From contig ONKO01000012.1 of assembly GCA_900318445.1 (NCBI GenBank), forward strand, positions 1 to 64,000: a DNA stretch of 64,000 nt, given 5' to 3'. Made by a program: the position numbers and the translations under genes. The notes beneath the pieces were generated by a model. It worked only from the letters and a program-made list of their open reading frames with translations. It had not been told where the DNA came from and ran no database searches. Within the stretch, counting starts at the first letter, position 1. Each line of letters opens with the position of its first letter. The stretch is from an uncultured Bacteroidales bacterium (GTDB lineage Bacteria; Bacteroidota; Bacteroidia; Bacteroidales; UBA932). Of the stretch, positions 1 to 9,515 are shown piece after piece.

Positions 1-208
<208 letters not shown>

Positions 209-279
209 TCTCTTATAGAAAGATAAGCCGAAAAAAGTCTTTTTACTTTATTCTTTTTTCTGTTCTCTCAAGTAATATA

Positions 280-378
<99 letters not shown>

Positions 379-389
<11 letters not shown>

Positions 390-412
390 ATTGTTACTCC
401 CGGACCTTTTTG
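379..412 (+). terminator. rRNA operon terminator
   Basis: GGTCCGAGAGTA and TACTCCCGGACC form an imperfect stem with a TTGT loop, followed at once by TTTTTG. This is the form of a Rho-independent terminator. It overlaps the last bases of the 5S gene, so the processed 5S end and the terminator stem share sequence. Confidence 0.75.
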
Positions 413-690
413 TTTTATCCCCCTCTCTTAATCCCGCCTCCTGTCCTTGCCCCAGCACCGCTGGATGCGCATTATTGCCCCTTTTTGCGCATCTCCGCGT
501 GCTGCAGCATTTCTGGATGCGCAATATCGGCCTATTTTGCGCATCCCCGCGTGCTCGTATGATGTACGTACAAAAAATCGGCTTTGTAGCGCTCTTTCGA
601 TGTACGTACATCCGTTGCTGCTGCCGCGTTGACGTCGAATCGCCATTCTGTGCGATCTACGTGTCAATGCGGCAGTGGGTGGGCTATAAT
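413..690. repeat. Intergenic region with three short inverted repeats
   Basis: No credible gene was seen between the rRNA operon and argR. The stretch holds three spaced inverted repeats. GATGCGCA is at 464-471 with TGCGCATC at 486-493. GGATGCGCA is at 515-523 with TGCGCATCC at 538-546. GATGTACGTACA is at 561-572 with TGTACGTACATC at 601-612. The first two are followed by nearly the same CCGCGTGCT string, so they look like diverged copies of one unit. Confidence 0.6.
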
Positions 691-691
691 T

Positions 692-721
692 AGTTATGCC
701 CGGTAAATGCCGGGCATAACT
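692..721. terminator. Hairpin between rRNA operon and argR
   Basis: AGTTATGCCCGG and CCGGGCATAACT form a perfect 12-bp stem with a TAAATG loop. It lies just beyond the 3' end of the minus-strand argR and downstream of the plus-strand rRNA operon, so it could end transcription from either side. No strong T-run follows on either strand, so the terminator role is inferred from position and stem strength. Confidence 0.5.
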
Positions 722-759
722 GTTATTCATTTGAGTCGAATTTGACCGTGTGGGATGCC

Positions 760-1224
760 TTAAAGCTCCGGCATCAGAACAAATTTGTCACGGATATCGG
801 GGAAGATCTTGGAAAGGGCCTCCAGGATCTGGTCTTCGTTGAATCCTTTGCGGATGGCCATGATGACGGTGTCGTCACCGGCTACGGTGCCCATTACGGG
901 TGCGAGGGGGTGGCGGTCCAGATAGGTGGCCACGGCAGGGGCAAAACCTACCTGCGTGTAGATGACACAGACGGGAAGGTTCATCTCTACCCTGATGACA
1001 CCCATGGCCATCCCGTTCGGGGAGGGCTTGCTTGTCTGGGGAAGTTTGTAGCCTTCGCGGGTTACCTTTATGATCTTAAGAGCCTTCAGGTCTCTGGAAA
1101 GGGTTGCCTGAGTTGCGTTGATACCTCTCTCTACCAGTTTCTGGATAAGTTCTTCCTGGCTGAATATTTTTTGGGAGCCTATAATCTCCAGTAAGGCCTG
1201 CTGCCTTGTCTGATTCTTTTGCAT
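760..1224 (-). CDS. argR: Arginine repressor ArgR
   Basis: The 154-residue protein has the usual ArgR length and two-domain plan. The N-terminal winged helix contains SQEELIQKLVERG and the recognition-helix-like ATQATLSRDLKAL. The C-terminal arginine-binding and oligomerisation domain contains the conserved GDDTVIMAI near residue 116. ArgR controls arginine biosynthesis or breakdown genes with arginine as co-effector. No arginine genes are adjacent here. The start is set by the ATG at 1224. A minus-strand TACCTTTG promoter element ends only 4 bases before it, suggesting a leaderless transcript. A weak ARG-box-like TGAATATTTTCC lies just upstream at about 1238, so autoregulation is possible but unproven. 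Confidence 0.93.
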   Translation of the reverse strand: MQKNQTRQQALLEIIGSQKIFSQEELIQKLVERGINATQATLSRDLKALKIIKVTREGYKLPQTSKPSPNGMAMGVIRVEMNLPVCVIYTQVGFAPAVATYLDRHPLAPVMGTVAGDDTVIMAIRKGFNEDQILEALSKIFPDIRDKFVLMPEL

Positions 1225-1228
1225 GGCA

Positions 1229-1236
1229 CAAAGGTA
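1229..1236 (-). promoter_or_regulatory. argR promoter -7 element
   Basis: On the minus strand this reads TACCTTTG, a match to the Bacteroidota -7 consensus TAnnTTTG. It lies 4 bases before the argR ATG, which would put the transcript start at or next to the start codon. Confidence 0.55.
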
Positions 1237-1296
1237 GTGAATATTTTCCGGATATCAATGGATATTTGTCGATTATATGCATAAAATTGTTAAAAA

Positions 1297-1328
1297 TTTG
1301 TTTTTTGTTACGCTTTGTATTACTTTTG
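1297..1328 (+). promoter_or_regulatory. Promoter of the first susC gene
   Basis: TTTG at 1297-1300 and TACTTTTG at 1321-1328 are separated by 20 bases, matching the Bacteroidota -33/-7 promoter. The predicted start leaves about 35 bases of leader before the ATG at 1368. Confidence 0.7.
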
Positions 1329-1367
1329 TGACGGTTATTAGTTAGTAGTATTCAAATATTATCCAAA

Positions 1368-4300
1368 ATGAATGGTATCAAGTTTTTGATGTCCTTTATC
1401 TTTTATGCTCTCTCACTGACGGCACAGGCCCAGATGATCAGCGTAAAGGGTAATGTGACAGACGCCCAGACGGGCGAACCTGTTCCTGCGGCCGCTGTCA
1501 TGGTAAGCGGCACTTCTATTGGAACAGTTACCGAGATAGATGGAACGTATTCTATTTCTGTATCCGAGAACGCAATCCTTGTTTTTTCTTCTATCGGCTA
1601 TGAGACGGTCGAACTTCCGGTGAACGGACGTACCACTCTCAACGTATCTCTTGCCCCCAGCGCCGAATTCCTGGAAGAAACCCTCGTCGTTGCCTATGGC
1701 ACGGCCAAGAAGAGTTCTTATTCCGGATCTGCCAGCATGGTCCGTTCCGAGGAACTGGCCCAGAAGCCCGTTGCCTCCGTGGAGCAGGCCCTTCAGGGAA
1801 AAGTGGCCGGCCTGCAGGTAAGCGCCGCTTCCGGCCAGCCGGGCGCCGCCACCACCTTCCGCATCCGCGGTACCGGTACCCTCAACGCCTCTTCTTCCCC
1901 TCTGTATGTCATTGACGGTGTGGCTACAACCAGCACCAACTATTCCAAGAACGCGTCGGATGCCAATACCACCACCAGCATTCTCTCCAGCATCAACCCG
2001 CAGGACATTGAGTCCATCACGGTGCTGAAAGACGCTGCCGCCGCTTCCCTGTACGGTTCCCGCGCCGCCAACGGTGTGGTCATCATCACCACCAAAAACG
2101 GTAAGAACAACCAGGGGCACGTGGCCTTCAATGCCTCCTACGGCATCTCCGCCGTTCCCAGGCAGTACAACATGCTCAGCTCCACCGACTACTACAAGCT
2201 GGTGTATAACAGCTATCTGGAAAGCGCCGATCCCGCCAAGGGCCAGGACTACAAGTGGGCAAACACGCAGACGCAGGGAACCTTCTCCTGGAACCCCTTC
2301 AACGTGGCCTATCCGTTCGATGCACAGGGCCATCTCGTAGAGGGAGCGAGGAACATCATCAATACCGACTGGCAGAGCGAAGTCATGAAAAGAGGCTCTT
2401 CCCAGGACTACAACCTGAGCTATTCCGGCGGTTCCGAAAGGAGCAATTACTTCTTCTCCATCGGCTATTTTGACCAGACCGGCACCACGCCTACGGCCCG
2501 CTATACCCGTTATTCCGGAAAACTCAACATTGACACCGAGATCAAGCCCTGGCTCAAGGGCGGCATGAACGTCGTGTTCTCCTATGCCACCCAGAACTCC
2601 GAGGTTTCCGAGGGCGCCGGCGCTTCTCCCCTGTACAACGCCGTCGCTTTCCCCAATGCCGTCCCTGTGTATAAGGTAGACGCCAACGGAGACTATGTGC
2701 TCGATGCCAATGGCGAGAAGCAGTTCAACTGGACCAACCCCGCTGCCAAGGACTTCAACCCCGTGGCCATTCCGTATATGAACACCAACAAGGCCAATAC
2801 GGCCCGTCTCCTGGCCTCCTTCTACACGGAGCTTGTTTTCACCGACTATCTGTCGGCCAAGACCGTGTTCTCTCCCGACTATGTATCCGTGTACGACCAG
2901 TTCTACTGGAACAAGTATCACGGCGACGGACCCGCCTACAACGGCCGCGGCGGCCGCACCCAGACCAGCGACCTCATGTTCACCAGCACCACTACGCTCA
3001 ACTTCAAGAAGCTTTTCGCCGACAAGCACTACGTGTCTGCCATGGCCGGCTACGAGTACTGGCAGAGCAAGATAACCCGTTTTGACGGCGCCGCCACCGG
3101 CTTTGCCTTCGACTTCATGACCGAGCTCACCGGCGCCAGCAAGCCCCAGTCCGTCACCTCCTGGTACACCGAGGCTGCCCTTATCTCCTGGCTGGGACAG
3201 GCCCAGTACAACTACGACGAGAAGTACTTCGCCTCCGTCTCCTTCCGCCGCGACGGTTCCTCCGTCTTCGGGGCCGACAGGAAATGGGGTAACTTCTTCA
3301 GCGTGGGCGCTTCCTGGCGCGTCAAGCAGGAAGCGTTCCTCCAGGATGCCGACTGGCTCAGCGACCTCAAACTGCGCGCCAGCTATGGTACCTCCGGCAA
3401 CAACGCCGGCCTCAGCCGATACGAATCCCTGGGCCTGTGGACCGCCTCTGACAGCTACCAGTATGGTTACAATTCCGGTCTTGGCCACACCAGCCTTTCC
3501 AACCCCAACCTGGGCTGGGAAAAGCAGAGAATGCTCAACCTGGGTGTAGACTTCGGCTTCCTCCAGGGCCGGCTGAGCGGTTCCGTCGAGTACTTCAACA
3601 AGACCTCCGATGACCTCCTGTATGAATATCCCCTGCCCGCCTCCCACGGTCTCACCAGCGTGATGATGAACCTGGCCAAAGTGCAGAACCAGGGCGTGGA
3701 ACTGAGCCTGAACGCCACTCCCGTTGAGACCAGGGACTTCTCCTGGGACCTGGACTTCAATTTTTCCTACAATGCCGACAAAATCCTGGATCTGGCTGGT
3801 GACGACGACATCACCATGGGCGACACCAAGAAAATCTGGAAAGTAGGCAAGAGCCAGTACGAATTCTACATGCCCACCTGGATGGGCGTGGATCCCGCCA
3901 ACGGAGACCCGCTGTGGAAAGTGACAGACCCCGCTACCGGCGAGGTGGGCACCACGAGCACCTACGCCCAGGCCGATTATGAGATGCAGGGCCGAGCCAC
4001 CCCCTGGGGTTTCGGCTCCCTCACGAACAACCTCTCCTGGAAGGGATTCAACTTCTCGTTCATGTTCTACTACAACCTGGGCGGCAAAGTGTATGACAGC
4101 ATCTATGCCGACATGATGCACGAAGGAAACAATTCCGGCAAGAACGTGAACGCCGACGAAATCAACGCCTGGACTCCGGAGAACACACAGACCAACGTGC
4201 CCAAGTTCTACAATACCAACGCCAACCAGAGCAACTCCCCGAGCACCCGTTTCCTCTATGACGCCACGTACCTCAAGCTCAAGAACGTGAACCTGTCCTA

Positions 4301-4511
4301 CTCGCTGCCCCAGAGCCTCCTGAAAAAGACGAAGATTGTCTCGTCGGCCCGCGTGTACGTGAACGTAGACAACGTATTCACCGTATTTGCCGACAAGGGT
4401 TACAAGGGTTACGACGACATTGACATCTTCGGTGTCGGCGGGTACAAGTCATCGGCCAACTACATTCCGCTCAGCCGCACCTACACGCTGGGCATCAACA
4501 TAACTTTCTAA
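1368..4511 (+). CDS. SusC/RagA-family TonB-dependent outer-membrane transporter
   Basis: This 1047-residue protein begins with a signal peptide ending near ALSLTAQAQ. A carboxypeptidase-regulatory-like beta domain follows (about 24-98; GNVTDAQTGEPVPAAAV). Next comes a plug domain (about 110-225) with the typical SusC strings VAYGTAKK, LQGKVAGLQV, SPLYVIDGV, SITVLKDAAAASLYGSRAAN and GVVIITTKNGK. The remainder is a 22-strand barrel type, ending in an aromatic-rich terminal strand (TYTLGINITF). It would import a ligand captured by the partner SusD, using TonB energy. The susD gene follows after 5 bases. No STN domain is present, so sigma/anti-sigma control is not expected. The substrate cannot be told, because no degradative enzyme is nearby. 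Confidence 0.93.
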   Translation: MNGIKFLMSFIFYALSLTAQAQMISVKGNVTDAQTGEPVPAAAVMVSGTSIGTVTEIDGTYSISVSENAILVFSSIGYETVELPVNGRTTLNVSLAPSAEFLEETLVVAYGTAKKSSYSGSASMVRSEELAQKPVASVEQALQGKVAGLQVSAASGQPGAATTFRIRGTGTLNASSSPLYVIDGVATTSTNYSKNASDANTTTSILSSINPQDIESITVLKDAAAASLYGSRAANGVVIITTKNGKNNQGHVAFNASYGISAVPRQYNMLSSTDYYKLVYNSYLESADPAKGQDYKWANTQTQGTFSWNPFNVAYPFDAQGHLVEGARNIINTDWQSEVMKRGSSQDYNLSYSGGSERSNYFFSIGYFDQTGTTPTARYTRYSGKLNIDTEIKPWLKGGMNVVFSYATQNSEVSEGAGASPLYNAVAFPNAVPVYKVDANGDYVLDANGEKQFNWTNPAAKDFNPVAIPYMNTNKANTARLLASFYTELVFTDYLSAKTVFSPDYVSVYDQFYWNKYHGDGPAYNGRGGRTQTSDLMFTSTTTLNFKKLFADKHYVSAMAGYEYWQSKITRFDGAATGFAFDFMTELTGASKPQSVTSWYTEAALISWLGQAQYNYDEKYFASVSFRRDGSSVFGADRKWGNFFSVGASWRVKQEAFLQDADWLSDLKLRASYGTSGNNAGLSRYESLGLWTASDSYQYGYNSGLGHTSLSNPNLGWEKQRMLNLGVDFGFLQGRLSGSVEYFNKTSDDLLYEYPLPASHGLTSVMMNLAKVQNQGVELSLNATPVETRDFSWDLDFNFSYNADKILDLAGDDDITMGDTKKIWKVGKSQYEFYMPTWMGVDPANGDPLWKVTDPATGEVGTTSTYAQADYEMQGRATPWGFGSLTNNLSWKGFNFSFMFYYNLGGKVYDSIYADMMHEGNNSGKNVNADEINAWTPENTQTNVPKFYNTNANQSNSPSTRFLYDATYLKLKNVNLSYSLPQSLLKKTKIVSSARVYVNVDNVFTVFADKGYKGYDDIDIFGVGGYKSSANYIPLSRTYTLGINITF

Positions 4512-4516
4512 GCAGT

Positions 4517-6025
4517 ATGAAAAAGACATTATATATCGTGGCCGTCGTGCTCATCGGCCTGTCCTCCTGCTCCAGGGAGAAGCTAAGCCCCATCCCTTCG
4601 AACGCGGTTTCCGACGAGCAGATCTTCTCCTCCGTGGCATCGGCCCAGACCGCCCTTAACGGCGGCATCATGAACATCGGCTATTTCCAGTCCAATACCT
4701 TGCAGGTAATCATGTCCGAGGTGATGGGCGAAGATGCCCTCATGACCAGCGGCAACTACGGAATTGATACCTATAACTGGAACGTCTATTCCTACACCTA
4801 TTCCCAGGTGGCCGAGGATGAACCCTGGTGGTTCGGCTATGCCAACAACATCTGGCTCTACGAATACAAGGCCATCGATGCGGCCAACAACATCATCAAG
4901 TATGTGACCGACATGCCGGAGGAAAACGGCAAGGAAAACCTGTTGGCACAGGCCTATGCCCTTCGCGGATTCGTGTTCCTGCGCCTGGCCCGCCTGTTCG
5001 CCCCCGCCTATTCCCTTAACCCCGAGGCGCCCGCCATCATCCTTCGCACGACGCCGGCCGATGGTGCCTCCGAGCACCTGGGCCGCTCCTGCCTCAAGGA
5101 TACGTACGCCCAGATTCTGAAGGACCTGGACTATGGCCGGCAGCACTGCAGCGCAGCCGATGCGGCCTTCTTCACCCCCAAGGCCTGCGCCCTCTTCATG
5201 GCCCGCGCCTACCTGGACATGAACGACTGGAAGAACGCCGCAAAATATGCCGCAGAGGCTGCCTCCGATACTTTTGACGGCAGCAACCTCATGTCTCCGG
5301 CCGAATACCAGGCCGGCTTCATGGACCCCAACGACGAGTGGCTCATGTACTACAACTTCAATGAGACTACGTCCAACTACTACGCCTCCATCCCGTCCTT
5401 CTACTACCTGGCCAAGGATGCTTACAGCGTGGACGCCAGCGGAAAGGCCAATCCTTCCGACATGGAGTATCTGGACACCGCCGACGAGGCCGATTACTTC
5501 GAGGCACCCCTCTACGGCTACAGCACCGTGCGCTGGACCAAGCGCTTCCGCGACTCCTTCGAGGACACTGACTGCCGCAAGCTCTTCCCCTTCTATTTCT
5601 TTGAGGCCGATGGCTGGTTTACCAGCAAGTTCAGTCACCGGAACCTCTCCATCGGCGACGCCGACTTCCCGCTGGCCCGCATCGCCGAGGCCTACCTTAT
5701 CAAGGCCGAGTGCGAAGCGCAGCTGGGCGGCGACGCGGCCAGCGTGCTGAACGCCCTGCAGGTGGCCCGCGGCGCATCGGCTACCGACGGCTCCCTGGAA
5801 AGCATCTACATGGAGCGCCGCAAGGAGCTTTACGGAGAGGGCTTCCGCCTGTACGATATCAAGCACGAGCACGTAGCGCTGGACCGTACGCAGGATCCCG
5901 AGCACTGGGCTATTGAGAAACTGCCGGCCGACAGCCCCCGCTTCATGCTGCCCATCCCGCAGAACGAAATGCTGTACAACAAGGCTCTCACGCCTGCCGA
6001 CCAGAACGAATACTGGAGAAAATAA
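4517..6025 (+). CDS. SusD/RagB-family nutrient-binding lipoprotein
   Basis: The 502-residue protein has a lipoprotein signal (lipobox LSSC, Cys at about residue 18). The helical TPR-like SusD fold is indicated by strings such as LLAQAYALRGFVFLRLARLF, LFMARAYLDMNDWKNAAKYA and, near the end, RRKELYGEGFRLYDIKH with PIPQNEMLYN. These are typical of RagB/SusD proteins, which lie on the cell surface over the SusC barrel. The preceding susC ends 5 bases upstream, so the two are co-transcribed. A strong terminator follows. The ligand is unknown. Confidence 0.93.
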   Translation: MKKTLYIVAVVLIGLSSCSREKLSPIPSNAVSDEQIFSSVASAQTALNGGIMNIGYFQSNTLQVIMSEVMGEDALMTSGNYGIDTYNWNVYSYTYSQVAEDEPWWFGYANNIWLYEYKAIDAANNIIKYVTDMPEENGKENLLAQAYALRGFVFLRLARLFAPAYSLNPEAPAIILRTTPADGASEHLGRSCLKDTYAQILKDLDYGRQHCSAADAAFFTPKACALFMARAYLDMNDWKNAAKYAAEAASDTFDGSNLMSPAEYQAGFMDPNDEWLMYYNFNETTSNYYASIPSFYYLAKDAYSVDASGKANPSDMEYLDTADEADYFEAPLYGYSTVRWTKRFRDSFEDTDCRKLFPFYFFEADGWFTSKFSHRNLSIGDADFPLARIAEAYLIKAECEAQLGGDAASVLNALQVARGASATDGSLESIYMERRKELYGEGFRLYDIKHEHVALDRTQDPEHWAIEKLPADSPRFMLPIPQNEMLYNKALTPADQNEYWRK

Positions 6026-6056
6026 GATTTTCTACGAACTTGACATCTTATTTACG

Positions 6057-6093
6057 GAGAATGCTGCCAGAAATGGCGGCATTCTCTTTTTTT
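6057..6093 (+). terminator. Terminator after the first SusCD pair
   Basis: GAGAATGCTGCCA and TGGCGGCATTCTC form a 13-base stem with one mismatched position and a GAAA loop, followed by seven T residues. It separates the first SusCD pair from the second and implies two transcription units. Confidence 0.9.
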
Positions 6094-6254
6094 GCTAAAA
6101 ATTTATACTTTCCCTGCGAGATATTGTTTCGAATAATTATTGCATAAATCCATTCATTGTATGCATGTAGCGCGCTAGCTTCAGTTATTGGAATGGATAA
6201 ATAACGAATAAACGCAAATTATATGTATAAATATGCAGAGATTCTTTAAAAATG

Positions 6255-6286
6255 TTTGGAATTGATGCTAAAAAAATCTTACTTTG
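6255..6286 (+). promoter_or_regulatory. Promoter of the second susC gene
   Basis: TTTG at 6255-6258 and TACTTTG at 6280-6286 are spaced 21 bases apart. This resembles the Bacteroidota promoter, with one base fewer in the -7 box. The rest of the 6094-6327 gap is AT-rich and holds no gene that I can see. Confidence 0.5.
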
Positions 6287-6327
6287 CCAGTGTTAGATAG
6301 TTGTGTAACGTATTTAAACTATTCACA

Positions 6328-9300
6328 ATGAAAGGTATCAAATTTTTGATCTCTTCCGTCCTTTTTGTTCTTTCGCTGGCCGCTGCCGCGCAGAACATCA
6401 CTGTAAAAGGAACGGTTGCTGCCACTGACGGCGAGCCCGTCGTGGGTGCTTATGTTTTTGTGAAGGGCTCTGCCAATGGTCAGCTCACAGACCTGGACGG
6501 TGCATTTACCCTTCCCAATGTTCCTGCTGACGGAACCCTTGTCGTTGCCTTCATGGGCATGAAGACCAAGGAAGTTCCGGCCTTCCCTCCGTTTCCATCG
6601 TCATGGAAAGCGACTCCGAGTACCTGAACGAAGTTGTGGTTACGGCCATGGGTATTTCCCGTGAGAAGAAAGCGCTGGGATATGCCGTGACCGAGGTGGG
6701 CGGAGACGAAATGACCAAATCCCGCGGCGGCCTCAACAACCCCGTGAATGCCCTGCAGGGTAAGATTGCCGGTCTGCAGATTACCTCCAGCACCGGTTCC
6801 ATGGGCGGCTCCTCCAAGATTCTGCTCCGTGGTGTCACTTCCCTGTCCGGCAACAACCAGCCTCTCTTTGTGATTGACGGAGTTCCCATTGAAGGCTCCG
6901 ACTTCAACTCTACCGATACGGCCCGTGGCGGTGGCGGTTACGACTATGGTAACCTGGTCAACGACATCAGCCCCGACGATATTGAAAACATTTCCGTCCT
7001 GAAGGGCGCCAGCGCATCGGCCCTCTACGGTTCCCGTGCCAACAACGGTGTGGTGATGATTACCACCAAGAAGGGCAATTCCGGGAAGGACGGCTTCGGT
7101 GTCTCCTTCTCCTCCACCGTGGGCTTTGAGAAAGTGAACAAGCTCCCTAAACTGCAGACCCTCTATGGCGGCGGTTACGGAACAGACTTTGAAACCGTGA
7201 ATATCAACGGAACGGATTATCTCTATCCGGACTACGCCACCGACGAGAGCTGGGGCCCCAAATATAATGGCCAGCAGGTTCTCACCTGGTACGACCTCGC
7301 CAAGTGGGAAGCCGGCGGAAAGCAGGGCAATCCCACCACTTCCGAGTGGAAGGCTGCCGATAACGACATTGACACCTTCTTCAAGACGGGCGTCTCCGTT
7401 ACCACCAACGTAGCCATTGCCCAGTCTTCCAAGAACAGCTCTGTCCGTATCTCCTACACCAACAGCGAACTCAGCGGCTATCTTCCCAACAGCTCGCAGG
7501 AAAAGAATATCGTCAACGTGAATGCCCAGGCCTTCAGCCCCGACCACAAGCTGGAGATCAGTGCCAATGTCAATTATCTGAACCAGAGCACCAAGGGCCG
7601 TTCCGAGATTGGATACGGTGACAACAACGTACTGGTGAAATTTGTCCAGTGGGGCCACCGTGAACTGGATATGAAGCAGGCCGCGGACCTGTACATCTTC
7701 CCCGACGGAACCCAGGCTTCCTGGAACCGCTCCGGCTGGGACGATCCCACTCCCGCCTACTCCAACAACCCGTACTGGAGCCGCTACAAGTGCTTCCAGA
7801 ACGACAGCCGTAACCGTATTTACGGTAACCTGGGCGCCTCTTACCAGATCCTGCCCACCCTCAAGTTCCAGTACAAAGCCAATCTGGATTTCTTTGTGGA
7901 CAAGCAGTTCGAGCGCAGCGCCGTGAGCTCCCAGGAGCAGTCCAAGTACAATGAAATCTCCCGCCAGCAGTACGAGCTCAACCACGAGTTCCTCCTTACC
8001 TACAACCAGCAGTTCAGCAATTTCTCCGTAAATGCGCTGGCCGGTGCCAACCTCATGCGCAGGCACTACGAGTCCGTGCAGGGTTATACCGTCGGAGGCC
8101 TGGCTATTCCGGATTTCTACAATCTCAAGAATTCCATCGCTCCTGCACAGAGCTCCAACTATGAGAGCAACAAGGCTATCAACTCTGTCTTTGCCAATGC
8201 AAGCGTAGGATTCAAGAACTTCCTTTTCGTGGAAGGAAGTGTCCGTATGGATAAGTCTTCTACTCTTCCGAAGAACAATAACACCTATTTCTATCCTTCC
8301 GTAACCGGCAGCTTCATCTTCTCCGAGCTTTTCTCTCCGGAGGTGAAAAACGTGATTGAGTTCGGTAAGATCCGTGCCGGTTTCGCCCAGGTGGGTAATG
8401 ATACAGACCCTTATCAGATTATTACCACCTATTCCCAGTACACGAATATCGATTCCACTACTCCCGGTTACCGTCTTCCCAATACGCTGAAGAACGACCA
8501 GCTCAAGCCGGAGACCACCAACTCCTTTGAAGCCGGCCTGGAAATGGCTTTCTTTGGCGGCCGTGTAGGTTTTGACGTGTCCTACTACAACAGCGTTACC
8601 AAAGACCAGATTCTGCCCCTGTCCGTGTCGGGTACCACCGGTTATCTCTATAAGGTTGTGAATTCCGGTAAGATCAAGAATACCGGTGTGGAGTTCGCCT
8701 TCCATGCTACTCCCGTAGAGAGCAAGTGGTTCACCTGGAACACCTCCCTTACCCTCGCGTCCAATAAGAACACGGTTCTTGAGCTCATGGACGGCGTGGA
8801 CTACTACCGCCTCACGGCCGCTCCTTTCAAGGCCGAAATCGGTGCCCTCAAGGGCCAGCCCTATGGCGTCATCATGGGAACTGACTATGTCTATGATGCC
8901 AACGGCAACAAGATGATCGACCCCGAAAGCGGCCTGTACCTGTCTACCGACGGCAACGAGAATCTGGGCAGCGTCTATCCCGACTTCACCGGCGGCTGGA
9001 CCAACAGCTTCAAGATTGGTAATTTCGATGCCAGCATCCAGATCGACTTCTCCAAGGGCGGAAAATACTTCTCCACCTCTTATCTGTGGGGTATGTACTC
9101 CGGTATGCTGGAGGAAACCGCTGCCAACAACATCCGTGAAGACGGTATTGTCCTGGACGGCGTCATTGACGATAATGGCACCAAGAACACTACCAAGGTA
9201 GACGGTATTGATTACTGCGAGTACTTCTATGAAGGACCTGCCGCCATGAGCGTTCTCAAGTCCGACTTTGTCAAGCTGCGTGAGGTGACCCTCGGTTACA

Positions 9301-9500
9301 CCTTCCCCGTGAAGCAGGGCAGCTTTATCAAGAGCTTCAGGGTTTCCGCCTATGGCCGTAACCTGGGCGTCTGGGGACCGGACGTGAAGCATTTCGATCC
9401 CGAGGTTGCTGTTACCAGTTCCGGTAACATCCAGGGTATCGAAGGCGGCCTGGTGGCCGGTGTGGCCAACTTCGGCTTTGGCGTCAACATTAACTTCTAA
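6328..9500 (+). pseudogene. SusC/RagA-family transporter interrupted by a frameshift
   Basis: The gene starts at ATG 6328 (MKGIKFLISS, matching the MNGIKFLMS start of the first susC) with a signal peptide and a regulatory beta domain (GEPVVGAYVFVKG, LTDLDGAFTLP). That frame runs off its family alignment after TKEVP and stops at 6627. The rest, from about GLPSVSIVMESDSEYLNEVV, is intact in another frame through 9500. It carries the plug (ALQGKIAGLQI, PLFVIDGVPI, ISVLKGASASALYGSRANN) and a complete barrel ending FGFGVNINF. The break is at about 6571-6590 and fits the loss of one base. Everything else looks functional, so this may be a sequencing or assembly error, or a recent mutation. The partner susD follows after 15 bases. 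Confidence 0.85.
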
Positions 9501-9515
9501 AACGGAGAACTTGTT

